The position numbers and the translations under genes were made by a program. Under the pieces are notes generated by a model, which saw nothing but the letters and a program-made list of their open reading frames with translations, made no database searches and was not told the origin of the DNA. A stretch of DNA of 64,000 nucleotides, from contig JACCGJ010010937.1 of the NCBI GenBank assembly GCA_013407085.1, positions 1 to 64,000 of the forward strand. The letters are read 5' to 3'. Each line of letters begins with the position of its first letter. Position 1 is the first letter of the stretch. This document shows, piece by piece, positions 23,106-36,400 of this stretch. Origin of the DNA: Atriophallophorus winterbourni (Eukaryota > Platyhelminthes > Trematoda > Plagiorchiida > Microphallidae).

Positions 23106-23267
23106 GTCCATAACCGGAAACTCGTTTAGCCTATTTTTTATTAAAAACCCTTCAAATAAAAAAATAAATTAAGAGTATAAAGATAAGAGTAATGCAGCAG
23201 TTTGCTAGCCTAATCCTTTACACTCCACTATATCTACTCAGAATCAAACATATTGAACAATCTTACT
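23106..23267. other. AT-rich spacer
   Basis: Contains CAAATAAAAAAATAAATTAAG; no feature seen. Confidence 0.3.
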
Positions 23268-23325
23268 TGAAGAAGAAGAAAAATGGGCTCATTCGTATAC
23301 ACAAATTTTCAGCACTTACATTTAT
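23268..23325 (-). repeat. Shared GAA-bounded end, second copy
   Basis: GAAGAAGAAGAAAAATGGGCTC followed by ATTCGTATACACAAATTTTCAGC is close to 18820-18865. Similarity fades beyond about 50 bases. Read as minus, an AATTTGTGTATACGAAT...TTCTTCTTC 3' end of an unidentified element. Confidence 0.45.
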
Positions 23326-24210
23326 TTCACTACAAAGTTAAAAAATTGACAGACATGTCACGACATGTCAAATTACAATTTGTCAACTAAACGATGTGTC
23401 TTGTCTGTCTTGATTGAAAATTTCCACGTATGATCTAGTTCATTAGCAAATGCCGTAATCACAATTTTTGGGATAAACTTTTTTACTACAATTTCCGGTA
23501 TCTCGCAATTCGTTCAAAAGTGCGCGTCCGAAATTGACCTCAGTTGATACGAAACTTGATGCGTTTGGCTCATGGATAGCGGTAAAATGTAACGAAAAAG
23601 CGGATAAAAACGTGTGAAGAAAGTAATTTTATGCACGGCCGATTTGAAGGCCCCGCACAATTCTAATCACACCAAAAATCAAATATGTCTCGCTATATCT
23701 GCAATGTCGACATCTGATGGGTGTGTTTATCGAACTTTGCACGACGCCAAATCAAGCAGCTGGCGAGCAAAGTAATCAAGCTTAAGAAAATCGATTTTAA
23801 GAACATTCTTCCTTTTTACTATTCAGAAAAAGTTATAAATAGTAATCGTAGCGGACACTAATGACCTAGAAATCATGTGAGCGATCATACGATATTCTCT
23901 ATTTATGATGTGAATTTATTGACCACAGTAGGCATTAGTTATAGCTTTTATTTATATATTTTGATAATCCTTGATTAGGAGTGTTCTTATCATTACACAT
24001 GTATTGATTGCTTATTACAAATAGTTTTATGTTCATCGGGCGGACACTAAGTGTTCAGTGTGTTTTTAAACAATGAAAAAGCGGTAAACAAATTTATAAT
24101 GGAAGCGTTGTAACATAAAAACTGGTAAGCAATGTCAAACTTTTGCGTTATTGATAAATATGCAATCGAGCTGGGATTCTGTGCTTAAACTTGATAGTTC
24201 ACTACTGTTG
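23326..24210. other. No recognisable feature
   Basis: Anonymous AT-rich DNA. Confidence 0.4.
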
Positions 24211-24211
24211 T

Positions 24212-24545
24212 TGTTGGTCTCCTTAGGTCGATGTCAACTATTCATGTACCTCACAAGCCCATAATGGGTTCATGTTCCATAGCTTTTCAAATGACTAAGC
24301 ACTTTGATTCGATAGGAATCGCTCGCTTTGATAGATAGTATTTGGTTGATCGGTGTCAGTTGCACGCCGGCGGCGCGATCTGCGTTCAGCAGCCAAGACC
24401 TGTATCTGCTCCTTCCCAGCTTTACACAATGCCTTTAAAGTGAGCCTTTAAGAGCAAGTTCATCCCAACTTGTGTGGTCAATGCCAAGAGCTTTCATATC
24501 TCTTTTTGTCTCAAAGTCACAAGGTCACTGAAACTAACCTTACCG
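24212..24545 (-). mobile_element. RTE-X LINE 3' end, 5'-truncated
   Basis: Minus-strand match to the last ~300 bases of copies A and C: AGTTGGGATGAACTTGCTCTTAAAGGCTCAC (end of ORF), then the GCTGCTGAACGCAGATCGCGCCGCC block, then GGTTCATGAACCC-like and the CATGAATAGTTGACATCGACC end. Confidence 0.7.
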
Positions 24546-24559
24546 TCCCCATTTGTGAA

Positions 24560-24670
24560 TACCAAACAGTCAGAACGCGGTTGTGGAGTGTAAATGCTGA
24601 ATATGTGAGCAGCATAATACATTGATCTTCTATAAGCGATTTGAGAGCTTGATCACGACTTACAATTTGA
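24560..24670 (+). mobile_element. Hammerhead repeat family 2 fragment
   Basis: CAGAACGCGGTTGTGGAGTG then GTGAGCAG...ATACATTGATCTTCTATAAGCG and TGAGAGCTTG matches the family-2 body. The hammerhead core upstream is missing or beyond recognition. Lies just beside the RTE-X 3' fragment. Confidence 0.6.
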
Positions 24671-26335
24671 TTTGGAGTTTAAATAGCGCGGTTCATTGTA
24701 TTGTATTGTTGATCAGTATTTATTGAGTCTACACTTTTACACTTCAAGTTTTGGTCAATATCGAATCGGTGCAGTAAACTTTACATGGATGATCCTCAAA
24801 AGAATCCAATTGATCCAATCGATTCTATTGAAGTGGCCAGTTATGTAATGATCACGATTGACTCATTTCTAAGGCATATTGTGAAGCGTCACTTTCAATT
24901 TGGGGACGCTTGGAAGTAATTTCCAACTGCCAGCATAAAATGCAATTAGCTGTGCAATATTATTTTTTCTAATTTTGCACAAGAAAAGGTTTGGGATGAA
25001 TTTTCCCTCAATTGAGTTTGTATCAGGTTAGCACTATGAGGAGCAACAATAGTAACCTAATGTCAGCACCACGTCATTCAAAATCAATGCTTACAATTAA
25101 TAGCATATTCTAGGTTTTCAGATTTCCAAATTATAAAGACGATGATCATGACGATACTTCGATTGTATATTTCAGTTCAAGACATCGGGTCGATCATGTG
25201 AGCCTGATTCAACAGTAGCTTACAAATTGAAACATTGTGTAAAAATCTTTAAACTGATTCAATGTTTACCGATTTTGATCTAGTCTATCATTTCTGACCG
25301 AAGAAGCTGCATTCGAACTCGAAACCTTGTACACTACGATCTTTGATTTTAGGTACCAGCCTTGATGAGTGAATTATTGATTTAAGTAAAAAATTCATGT
25401 TAGTATAAGGGTTTACTTGATACTTAAACTGGACCCGTTGCAAGTTGTTTCCGATAGCAAAAATACTGAGCTATTTTTGCTTCTCGGCGCTTAACGCTGC
25501 GTTAAATAGTCTCTGATCAAGCAAATTAAGTGTTTAGCATGCAGCATCATTTTATAGGCGGGAGTTTCCCACAAATCAGTAGGCCATGTTATTCAATTCA
25601 TTTTCACTGAATTACTGGCAATGCTCAGACTGGATTAATGACTTACGGCACGTGAAATACAAAGACGGTGTAAATTCCTATTGCACCGTGTGCTAGCAGT
25701 GGGACTTGGAATGTCTTCAACAAAGAAGTCTCCTTTCCACATATTCGGTGCGTTCCAAGCCTGTTAACATGGCGATAAAATATGATGCATTTAAAATATT
25801 TGAGATTTTCATTGACTGATAACTTGGTATCACATCCACGTGGAAGTTGCGTTCATTTGCCGAGCCGCTGCGAATGGTGTCGAAAGCATTTCAGATATGC
25901 AGAGTCTGAACTCAGACAAATTCCTTATTAGAATTTTGTACGACGATTAATTAAAAGAGCATATTCGATTAGCGGAATTCGGGCCATGAGTTAACGCATA
26001 TCGATTGGAATATATTTACACTAGACACCGGACTTAAAAACAATACTCGATAGCTTACTCGGGAAAGATTAGATAAAGTGTACAGGAAGTACATATTCTC
26101 TTTAGAAATAATATGACCAGCTGCAGATGATAAATTGTTAGACTGGTATTGGATATCATTTCTGTGCACCTACGATAAAGTCACGGTCTTTGGCTCATAG
26201 AACGAAATTGCAAGCTGTTCAGAAGAGAGATGTTTGTCTCTAAATACTGAAAAATGATTGGGACCTGTCTTCAATAATTTGCGTGACGACCGACAACATA
26301 CTTTGAGTGTTAATATCCGAGGATCTAAAAAAAAT
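24671..26335. other. No recognisable feature
   Basis: About 1.7 kb of anonymous AT-rich DNA. Confidence 0.4.
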
Positions 26336-26339
26336 CCAC

Positions 26340-26515
26340 AAAGGTTTGGTCGTGCCAACCTTATCCAACAATGGCATAGAAGCGCAACTTGTTTACCATT
26401 CTTCCACTGTTTCAAGCGCATGCGCATCCTGAACCTACTGTCCCTACCTGATGAATGCAAACAGCACGAAACCCGTCGTGGTATGTTTGTGTGATGGAAA
26501 TGTATACAAATGTAT
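26340..26515 (+). mobile_element. Hammerhead repeat family 1, partial unit
   Basis: Begins in the hairpin (TTGGTCGTGCCAACC), continues through ATAGAAGCGCAACTTG and TTCCACTGTTTCAAGCGCATGCG to the hammerhead, and ends after GTGATGGAAATG. About three quarters of a unit. Confidence 0.8.
26442..26483 (+). ncRNA. Hammerhead ribozyme, near-intact
   Basis: CTGATGA 26448-26454, loop AAACA, GAAA 26468-26471 and GTC at 26475-26477 present. One mismatch closes stem II (A26455/C26467), stem III is ACCCGT rather than ACCGGT, and stem I pairs over four bases. Confidence 0.7.
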
Positions 26516-29340
26516 AACTATGTTAAATCTATAGACTTTTTATAGATTCACAAATCAGATATATGCACTCAAGTTTCAAAATTTATTAATACAGAAGCAT
26601 TTCGCATCTAAAAAAATATGATTATCATCAAGGTTTTCATGATATATCGCATATAGTTTTGTAAACACTCATCACGCAATTTGTGGTCAAATCCGTATGC
26701 AACTTGCACATCCGTATGCACTTCAAAATTTCGAATAACTAACAAGACACTGGTAGTGTTTTCGATTATTTTAGGGAGCGCGTTCGAACGGAAGCCAACA
26801 CGTACAATATAATAACATAAGAAAATGTCGATACATGTTATTCCAATAAATGTGAGTAACACATCACTCCGGAAGCTTTCGAGAATAGAGGCCGAGAGGC
26901 TCAACAACTACATTCGTTCCCAGTATATCAGTTTCCGGGAACTACTTTTAAATTTAGTTACACGATGGGATATTCTATCACGCAATGGAATATCCTTTTT
27001 AAGCCCAAGATTGTGATGTATGCTCCATGGTTGAAATTATGTAACTTTCCATTATCATGGGCGAAATTGAACGCGAAAAGGGTTTGAAAATACGAGGCAA
27101 CACAACCAGAGGCACGCTAGTATATAACTTCACAATACATTCTGTTTTTAGGCAGCCACATACTCAGACACCAACTCACATTTATAAATTGATCTAGCTC
27201 AAACTTGAGGGCCAAACGTGGTATGTGTATTGAAATGGCTTGCCGATTTGCAGCATATATCATTTTTGAAAGTTGAATGGTAGCTTATGCCCTACCGAAC
27301 ATTTAAAAAGTGTGGTGAAGAATAGGCTATCATTGAAATTCCGAAACTCTATAGTCACCATTTCCGTTAACCTAAACTAGCCACTACTTTCATACGTTAG
27401 GCTCAAGTTGTTCTGTCGCTTGATCTCTCTCACTTGTATCTCACCTCATCCTTCGTACTGTTCAATAGCCATTTGTTCTGCATCTTTTGAAAAACTGTGT
27501 GATTATAGGTCGTTGCATCGAAATTATTTCTAGCAAATAACTATCATGAATCAAGTCTTTACTACATGCAATTGACTTATAAATTCTATTATCACCGCAC
27601 ACTTACTCTCACTAAAAAAACTATTTGAATCTCGATCTTTAACTATTGCTTAGTTTGAAAATTATATTTTCATCCAACACGCCATACTAACGGATATACT
27701 TCATCATATTGGCCTCAAGATGTTGGTGTCAAAAATGTGAGAATATCAAAATGAGGCAGTAAGATTTAAACAGTGAAAAAGCATATTGAACCTTGTATGC
27801 CACTGTGTCCAGACACAAGTATTTATTGTGTAGTAGTAACAAAAGGTATTGTTGAACTATCCCAAACACTGCTGTGTGAATTCATGCTGAAAGGATTCAA
27901 AAATTTAGCAGTACCCTAGAATCACATTCCCTGGGTTAGACCAGATCATGTCTAGTAGCAACTTTTGGTTCAAACCGTAATAGTTTTGCGGTAAAGAAAA
28001 CATTGTCAGGGTTCGGAATTATCTGAAAAGATTTATTTTCTATAATAATTCCGTCATGTGGTTAAATGCTTACAGATTTTGTATTGGTACACTGAAGTAC
28101 ATGTCTACGTGTTTGAAATGTCATTGGCAATCTCCAATTCATGATGTTAGCGATTCGTGAATTCTATCTGTTAGCGGCGTTTGTCAAATGTGTCCTAACT
28201 TTTGTCCAAATTCAAATAAGTACCCGATAAACAGTATGGGTTTGCAATGCTCCAGTGAAATTCATTTGTATTTTGAGTTTTTTTCCTCAGATAGCTTTGC
28301 TAAGCTTATCGCTTTTTCGCGAATCATTATGTACGTTTTTCAAGCCTCAATTTTGCCCGAATTATAGTTTCGTTGCAGAAATACTTTAAAAATGTTCGCA
28401 CGTACTTTTCCTTGCTTCCAGTGCCTCATGTAGAACAATGAAGGCCAACCATGCTGCACAAGCTCTAGTTCTAACACGTGACCCGATATTGCAATACTTT
28501 TAAAGTGCGTGGCGATCACGTGAGACACATATCACATTTTCGATGTACAAATGAGTCCCGCGATAAGATAATTCTCTACATGAACTTTACCGAGATTGCA
28601 TTTTTGATAATCGTGAAATCTCTTTCGGTTTTCATTGTCAACATTTAATCTGGGTGCATTCTTTTTCAAAATTTACCACAATTTTGTTCAATTATTCTCA
28701 TTTTCGTATTTTGTGCGGATCAATAATTGAAAGTTTGTCGAGGCTTTCTAGGTATCTGACATGTTCTGTAGATTTTCTTCCGATTTAAAATAATTACGCC
28801 ATCTTTCTCTGATATTTTCAAAAACAATGGTTATAATTAAGCGATTCACTACAATGTCCTCAGTGAAAAAAACCTGCACATTGTTCTAAGCGACCTTGAC
28901 CTTGTATATCAATGACTCACTCATAAATTGCATTCCCGCAATCACTGTTCTGCCAATCGAACAAACATCATGTGTGACAACGTAAGTGACAGCTGGATAC
29001 ATGATGCGATAATCACATTGTGGTTGCCATGGTTATGGTCACCGATAAAAGTACAATGCGGCGAAAATGAAGGTTGTTCAGTCAACGTGGTGGCACGGTA
29101 ATTTATTTTTAGTCCGTTTGGCAGAAGAAGAGTCCAGTCAAGTGTGTTTCAACGATCAACAAATGTGACCTGAACTGTATTCACTTCAAATGGACAAACT
29201 GGGGGAGACGTGTGTAGATTGTTAGAGGTACTACTTTTCTTATCATACGAAAACGAAAATTGATTTGTTTTTTGGATGAATTTTCCTAGAATAGAACTAA
29301 ATTTAATTTTAAAAAAGCTATAAACGGGTTTCTATGGATC
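26516..29340. other. No recognisable feature
   Basis: The longest empty stretch (2.8 kb): AT-rich, with frames up to 99 codons (26907-26608, minus) but no motif or family similarity that I can see. Confidence 0.45.
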
Positions 29341-31410
29341 CAAGATTCAAGGTTTGATAATATATTGCATAAAAAGCTCATAGCTGTACAACATCATAAG
29401 ATATTCATATAAGGAAAAACAATATATAAATAAAATAGAGGCGCTAGAAAATCGATAGTTTTTATAGTTAGAAAAAAGTCTTTTATTGACTCCGTATGAC
29501 GAATTATAATCGTTTACGTGGAGTTGCTTAATTAAGTTATTTAAACGGTTTAGGATGGAATTAATAAGCATAAATATTTCCAGTTTTATCTTGAAAATCC
29601 TTTCACTAGATGATTGTACAATGTCTGACGGTAGGATTTTCAATAAGAAACAAAAGAGCGCGCCGAATAGAAGAACCGACGACAGTTCCGGCGAGTATGC
29701 GGAATATCCTATGCCAATGTGTGAGTGCGTGAGGTATGGTTTGACCGGAGGCGAAATAGATGCCTCACAGGATGAAGCTTTGAGCTAAGTATTTTCTAGG
29801 TGAGGTTTAAATTCAATCGAACCAGTCTGCGAGGCAGTGTATCCAAATTAAGATTCTCATATGGTAGGTTGCGGAAACAGCCAACCATTTAGGTGCTCGG
29901 CAATAAATCATATCGAGCATCTTGATGTCATTTCGTAGCCAGGGTGACCAAGCATGCAGTGGGTTAATATACATATTTAAGAGCAGGCGAGAATGTTTCA
30001 GAGGAAAAACGTACAAATATATGTCGGAGCATACCTAGGATGTTGCAAGCTCGGTTGTACACGGCTTCGCATTGCATAGTGTTCTTCAGACTTCAACTAA
30101 TCCAAACGCCGAGGTTCATTTTGTTATGTTGTCCATTTCAGCTGTTGGGATCCAAGGTTTTATGAGAATGTGAAATTTTTACCTTTCTACAGCGTTTAAA
30201 CTTTCTGAAGTTGAATAGAAGCTTTTTCTTCTCTAACCAGCTTGACTTGATTCGCATCCGACGTTTAGCATCATCAAAAACATCTTGGCTTTAACCAGTT
30301 TCGGAAGGTCATTAATGTACACCAAAATGAGAACCGAACCAAGTGCAGAACTTTGTGGGACACCGCCAAAGGCTTCGATGTCCCTAGATATCACACTATC
30401 GATACATACAGTTGCCTTCCGATCAAGAAGGTAGCTTCTTAGTCAGGTAAGAAGGCACCAATTATTACTAACCATCTGCAGCTTACTTAGGAGTATGGAA
30501 TAGTTCACGCGATCAAACGCTTTTGATGTGTCCAAGTAACACCTATGCACGCCACCACCCTCATTTAATGTCTGCGTCCAGTTTTTCATTGTTTCCAGTA
30601 GGTAAGTTAGGCAAGAACGAGATTTCCGAAATCCATGTTGCTCTATGAACAACAAGTTTTTGGTTTTGAGAAGACTCAAAATTCTTGCGAACACAATCCG
30701 CTCCATAACCTTTGAGATCACAGGAAGGAGTGTAACAGGGTGTTAATTTTCTAAGTCGGAACGAGTTCCACCTTTTAAGATAGGTGTTATGATTCCTGTC
30801 TTCCAATCGGTCGGTACAACACCCTTCCTTAAAGAGTGATTTAAGAAATCACAGAGTTGTTCACACAATTGACTGTTGGATAACTTTATGATTGCAAGGG
30901 TGATTCCGTCGGCTCCCCGGGACTTGTTGGCATTCAACGTGTATAGATGGTGCCCATTATGGTCTCTGGTACAATTGGTGATGAAAATTTCGATGATAGT
31001 AATGCATCCTAAGGGTTTAAAAACTCGTGAATAAAAACTTTCTAGAGCGTTAGTGGTTTCTAGAACAGAATCAGTTAGTCCGTTATCTGTCATAAACGGA
31101 AAAACCTTGGGTTTAAGCTCAGTCGTGTTGTTAATGGTTTGATAAAGCAGTTTGGGATTTTAATGCATTCTTACTGGCAGCTGATGTTGCTAATATTTTC
31201 TATCCTCCCGGGTGCGATTTGTGGCTTGATTTCGCAATTCGCGACTGTGAATTCTGAAATGGGGATGTTTACTCTCATGTTTCGGGATATCGTTTGAATT
31301 AAAATGTATCCTGTTGGTGATGTAGTCTGTCAGCGTTGTACAATGTGAGTCCAGATCACTGAAATGTATATTATAATAATCGAAATCTCCCTTTTTCCAC
31401 TTTTCTACTT
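29341..31410 (-). pseudogene. CR1-1 LINE, copy D, RT and 3' end
   Basis: Minus-strand element. From 5' to 3': the EN-RT linker (about 31410-31100), the RT N-terminus with ALESFYSRVF (31093-30743), motif A block YLDTSKAFDRVNYSILLSKL (~30560-30480), degenerate palm (30440-30100), the post-RT block AWSPWLRNDIKMLD (30016-29813), and the tail THTLAxDIPH...DIVQSSSERIF (about 29730-29580). It ends with the AACCTTGAATCTTGG-type 3' end at 29341. Multiple frameshifts split the frames. Endonuclease and ORF1 are absent. Confidence 0.85.
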
Positions 31411-31880
31411 GGTTCTATTTTGCTTTACGATTCTACTTGCTTCGCACACATATTGAAAGAGCAAAACTGGGTAGTGGAAAGTTTGGAATTGCCAGACTGG
31501 TATTCAAATGCTAACCAAATTTGATTTCGTCTGCCAGCGACGAAGAGGTAAATTAAACGTTGTGGTGAGAGCAGGCGAAAGTTTCGCTTGCACTATTTTC
31601 TCATATCATAGTTTAAACTATAAAAGTACACAAAATTCGAAACCGGTAAGACGTAAAATGTCCTTTAATTGCTGCGTGGCGAAGCAAATGTGACGTACTG
31701 CCGTCCCAAGTTGCAAGAGTGTTACGATCTCACACACTGGGGCATCTGAAATGATATCATGAATAATTTTCAGAGGATATACGGCATGATAATTTCAATG
31801 CATCGTTCGAGATCAAAAACTATCACAGAGGTTTTAAGTCATTGACGGTTTATTCGGGAACTTTTTAAAATTAAATATAC
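31411..31880. other. No recognisable feature
   Basis: Anonymous DNA between two LINE remnants. Confidence 0.4.
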
Positions 31881-31881
31881 T

Positions 31882-32112
31882 ACACGAGAGCCGATACAGC
31901 TCTTGGCTGCTGAACGTAGATCAAGCCGCCTGCGTGCAACTGACGCCCTACAACTGAGTTCTGACTATCGTTACAAGCGCTGCGGGAGAGATTGTTCCTC
32001 CCGAATCAGACTGTTTAGTCATTCAAAAATATGAATATGAATATGAAAATTCATGCGATTGTGATGTACATCCATGATTGATATCGACCGAAGGAGGCCA
32101 ACAACCACATTA
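31882..32112 (+). mobile_element. RTE-X LINE 3' UTR, 5'-truncated
   Basis: Matches 62485-62695 of copy C: AGCTCTTGGCTGCTGAACGTAG, GCCTGCGTGCAACTGA, GAGAGATTGTTCCTCCCGAAT, then AAATTCATGCGA...GTGATGTACATCCATG and GACCGAAGGAGGCCAACAAC. Only 3' UTR is present. Confidence 0.8.
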
Positions 32113-32199
32113 GATCTTGAGGTTGATGCGAATCTCAGAGGTTCAGAATTGCTCGTGAACAGTGTGACAAGATGTAGCAAAATGAAACTTTTCTTCATT

Positions 32200-32525
32200 T
32201 CAAAGAAAAAAGGCTCACTAGACCTCGTCTTACTGTATCCACCTGAAGAATGCAAGCAGCCAGAAACCGGTTGTGGTGTGTAAGTGATGGGGGTGTGCAA
32301 CACAATATATTGGTCTTTTTTGAGCGCCTCGAGCACTTGGCCAGGAATTACTTTGTAAATCTGCATTTGAACATCGTGGTTCTTCGTACGAACCCTATAT
32401 AACAGTGGCATACAAGCATAACATAGTTTACCACTTCACCACTGTTTCTAGGATCAGTGGCAGAAAAAGCGTGTAACCAGATTTGGTGTGTAAAGAATGG
32501 GAATGTGAACACCACAATATAAATG
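32200..32525 (+). mobile_element. Hammerhead repeat family 2, about 1.3 units
   Basis: A hammerhead at 32237-32278 is followed by the family-2 body (GTGATGGGGGTGTGCAACAC, TTGAGCGCCTCGAGCACTTGG, CATCGTGGTTCTTCGTACGAAC, AACAGTGGCATACAAGC) and a second, eroded core near 32463-32490. Confidence 0.8.
32237..32278 (+). ncRNA. Family-2 hammerhead, weakened stem II
   Basis: The core reads CTGAAGA (32243-32249), which fits the CUGANGA consensus since the fifth position is free; GAAA is at 32263-32266. ACCGGT is followed by a GTT triplet and stem I pairs CCAC with GTGG. Stem II has only two good pairs. Cleavage ability doubtful. Confidence 0.65.
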
Positions 32526-33185
32526 AAAGAAATCTGTTACGATATACACTCTGATACTCATTACATTTATAATATTTGTTTTCTCAATTTCTCATCAATG
32601 TTATGCATTTTACAAAACACCTTCAAATCATTTGTCGTGACAATCTCATGCAACGCGTGATAAACCCTAATTTGCAGTGAAGTATGAGGAAGTGATGAGA
32701 GAATATTTCCGAAATTCAGTTTACCAATATTGGGTGTGATTGAATATTGTTTTGGGTAAATCAATACGGCGACAATGAGCAAATATGTGTTGTGAACAAT
32801 GATCAATGAAAGTCTCAACTAGAAAGAAGAAATGCTACTTCAAATGACATACGTAAAGAAGAGATTTATGAGGAATTATTATGCGTAATCGATTTCTATT
32901 CTGTTCTATATTGGTATTCCCTTGGCAAAACAATTAGATAACAGTAACATACCATGGGATATAGGGGAAAATGTCCCAAAAAGGTCATGTAGCAAATTCG
33001 ATTGTGATAGTTTATTGAAGAGAAATGACTAAAATCCGCATACGCAATGAAGTGAACAATATTAGTTGAAATTCGTGTGCATAAAAAAATGTGTTTTGGA
33101 GAAAGTGTATTTCCATATTACTATGCGGCGTTTCAGTAAAACTGGGATCCTAGAATTGAAAATATTCGAACTAAGATAGTCGTCT
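32526..33185. other. No recognisable feature
   Basis: Anonymous AT-rich DNA; an 83-codon minus frame has no recognisable motif. Confidence 0.4.
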
Positions 33186-33189
33186 GCAT

Positions 33190-33428
33190 GCATGTACATC
33201 GCACAGATACTCGATTAGTTCATGCTGTTCGCACTCATTAGGCAGGCGAAGTATGATCAGGATCCGGATGCATTGAAACACCGAATGAGTAGTAAAAAAG
33301 TACGCTTGTATGACACTGTTAGATAAGGTTGGCACGGCCAACCTGTTCAACTGCATGTACCCATGCAGGTGTAGACGGGATTAAACCAATGATCATGAAC
33401 AAATATCCTCATTTACTTCCATTTTCAT
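33190..33428 (-). mobile_element. Hammerhead repeat family 1, one unit
   Basis: One minus-strand unit: eroded hammerhead 33203-33250 (core CTAATGA, GAAC instead of GAAA), GGATCCGGATGCATTG, ACACTGTTAGATAAGG, hairpin GGTTGGCACGGCCAACC (33328-33344; the stem is kept by a paired change, GGTTGGC/GCCAACC), and CATGCAGG...GTAGACGGG. It abuts CR1-1 copy E. Confidence 0.75.
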
Positions 33429-33433
33429 CCCAT

Positions 33434-36400
33434 GATTCAATGATTCAAGATTTATGGTTGAGAAAGAAATTAACTGTACAATAACCACAGTCGAAGTATA
33501 GGTACAAAGTTATAAATAAATAAGTATGAATAAAATCAATGGGACTCATGACTGAGATAGTTTTTTTAATAATTGGAGGCAAAATTAGGATTAGCTCTCA
33601 TGTATTGCTCAAGTTTCGATTTGAATACAGCTAAACTGTTTGAGCAGGTAGGGAATTCTAAACAAAACGCACACGCACCGATTAAAAATACCTGCAGAAG
33701 TTTTTTTATGGAGTGTGGTATTTCCAATTTGCAACCATGACCACGGATGTTGCTGAAAGTTGGAAGGTGGGATAATTTTTCTAGGGGCGGGAAACAGTGG
33801 TACGTATTTTGTATGCGAGGATGAGATCAACTCGCATTCTTCTTTGTTCAAGTGTCCTCAGATCCAGTCGTTTGAGTCGCTCGACGTTTGGCGTATTTTC
33901 AGAACCATTGATAAGCTTAGAAGCTGTATGATATAAGCAGTCCAGAAGTAAGATGTCTTAATGGAGTCATGACGTTCAGGCTTGGGCATCTTAGTCTAAA
34001 GCCGGGTGTATATAAGTGTTCATCATGAGAGAAAAACCACCTAGGGAAAAACGTCCAAATATCCGCCGTACCATACCTATCAGCCGAGACGCGCTTTTGT
34101 AAACGGCTTTGCGTTGTAGACCATTTTTCAAACTACAGCGAATGCAGACACCCAGGAACGTTTTTTCCACTGTGCATCCCAGTATGGGGTTTCCGATATT
34201 GTATGGGTAGTCAACATCATGATCGAGACAGATCTGCATGATCTGAGACTTTTGCGTATTCAAATGCAGGTTATTTTCTGATGACTAGTCGTACAAAGCA
34301 GTCCGGTCGTTTTGTAGCAAAATACAATATTGCTGATTTGCCTTAATATTTTTTGTCATCATCAAACAAAAGCATCTTACTGTCGTTTGGTATTGGCAAT
34401 TCGTTCATGCAGATCAGAAACAACATTGGTCGAAACGCCGATCCTTGTGGAACACCGCTAGTGACATTAATTCGCTTTGATAATATACCATTGTCGCGAA
34501 CTCTGATGTTTCTGTTGCTAAGACAATCACAAATCCATTCATATAATCTCCAGCAATGCCGTGTTTCTGTAGCTTATTCAAGAGTACACTATGATCGGCT
34601 CTGTCGAAAACTTTAGAAATGTTAGGGGGCATGCATGAATACGTCCATATGCTTCTAAAACACTCGTCCAGTCGTCTAAGCATATCAACAAGTTTGTTAG
34701 GCAAGAAAGATTTTAGCGAAATCAGTGTTGTGCAACGGACAAAATCCGTTCCTTTATAGATGTTGCACTATTTCTGCAGTTATTATTCGCTCGAAAACAT
34801 TTGATACCGAAGACAGCAATGTCACGGGCCTGTAATTTTTGACGTCAGAACGGCAACCTACTTTGTACATGGGTGTTAGTTGTCCATTTTCCATTCTTTG
34901 GATACCAAACCAGCTTAGAGCAAATTAATAAACATCTTAGATAGAGGTTCAGACAGTTGCTTTTGACATGTTTGAGCGGCATTGGAGTTTCCTCGTTTGG
35001 TCCCGTAGATTTATTTACACTTAATTTTCGTAAGTGCTGCGCTAAAACCATCGGAGTAATCAATACTTCACTCAAAGTCGGTCTGTCAAGTTGAATGATG
35101 GATACCTCAACGGGCTCCGTGGATTTTGGCGCGAACACTCCGGCATAAAAGTCTGCTGATATGTCAGCGGTCTGAATAATGGATTCTGTGAAGCCGGACG
35201 AAGTTTTTAAGGCAAAGACTTCTGGTTTAATATTCGTTCTATCGTTTACGAGTTTATATAGGAGCTTCGGATTGTGGTGCATCTGAGAAATTAAATGTGA
35301 TTTAAAAGCTTATGTATCTTCTCGATTAATGCGGATAACTTTGTTTCTCAGTCGTGTAAATTGTGCCCATTATTCGGCTGTGTTGATAAACTTATGAAAC
35401 TTCCATGCTCTTGCACTTTGTTTCATCCATTTTTAGTCCTGCTTCATAGTTTAAATGTATTACGTTGATAAGCTTTCTTCAGAACGAATACTAAATTGTT
35501 CCTCCAGTATAGATTTCATATGCTCTAAGATATAGAGCCAAAGACTATCCCGATCGGTATAATCCAGTTTTACAAAACTATTGTGATTTAACTCGGTATA
35601 CAGCAATGTAGTTCACTCTTCTGACGCTTTTTTCGTCATTGTTGCACCTAGCGCTACAAACGTACTCGAATTCTAGGACAGCATGATTGCTTCGTCTGAT
35701 TAGCTATTTATAGACAATATTATTTACAGTGGTAGGATCTGATGTAAGTATAAGCTCCAAGCTAGATGATCGCTCTGATCCCCTCATATGACTAAATCCC
35801 GTAACGTGGTTAGAAGCGGTTGGTTTATTCAACACAGCTCGAAGTTGATATTCAAGTAATTCAGATGGATGATCATCTCTACTGTATAGCTGGCGAACTT
35901 TAAAATCCCCCATTATCAATATTTGGGTCTCGTGCCGCGCTGTCACATCGCGCAAACCATCATTCAGTTTATTGTTTAGGTTGGGAGTTGCTGTTGGAAA
36001 ACGATAGATCACTCTAATAATACATTCGTCTCCTTAAATAAGAGTCAAATAGCACCAAAGTGCGTCGGAAATATCAAGGGTCTCATCGTTCATAACTCTA
36101 CAGATAAGCGACTGCTTGAAATAGAGTGCTGCTCCTCCTCCATCACCTAAACGGTCATGCTGGGTTAGAGACATGCTGGGCTAGGCGAGTTCTTTGTCAG
36201 ACAATGAGGCGTGGAACCACGTTTATGTTATGGCGACTATATCCGAAATCGTTTTATTACCATTTCGGAGAGTTAGATTAATGTTTTGATAAGGCTGGTC
36301 ACGTTGGTATAGATGCACTTGATTGTATTTTTTGTGATTGATAACTGAGTTTATTGGTCCGACTTCTCTGGAGACAGACTTGTCAAGTTTGAGCTGTGGT

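Noticed and set aside
27807..27823. CTTGTATGCCACTGTG as a further retrozyme copy
   Set aside because: Only about 15 bases match the family; no other unit feature is nearby.
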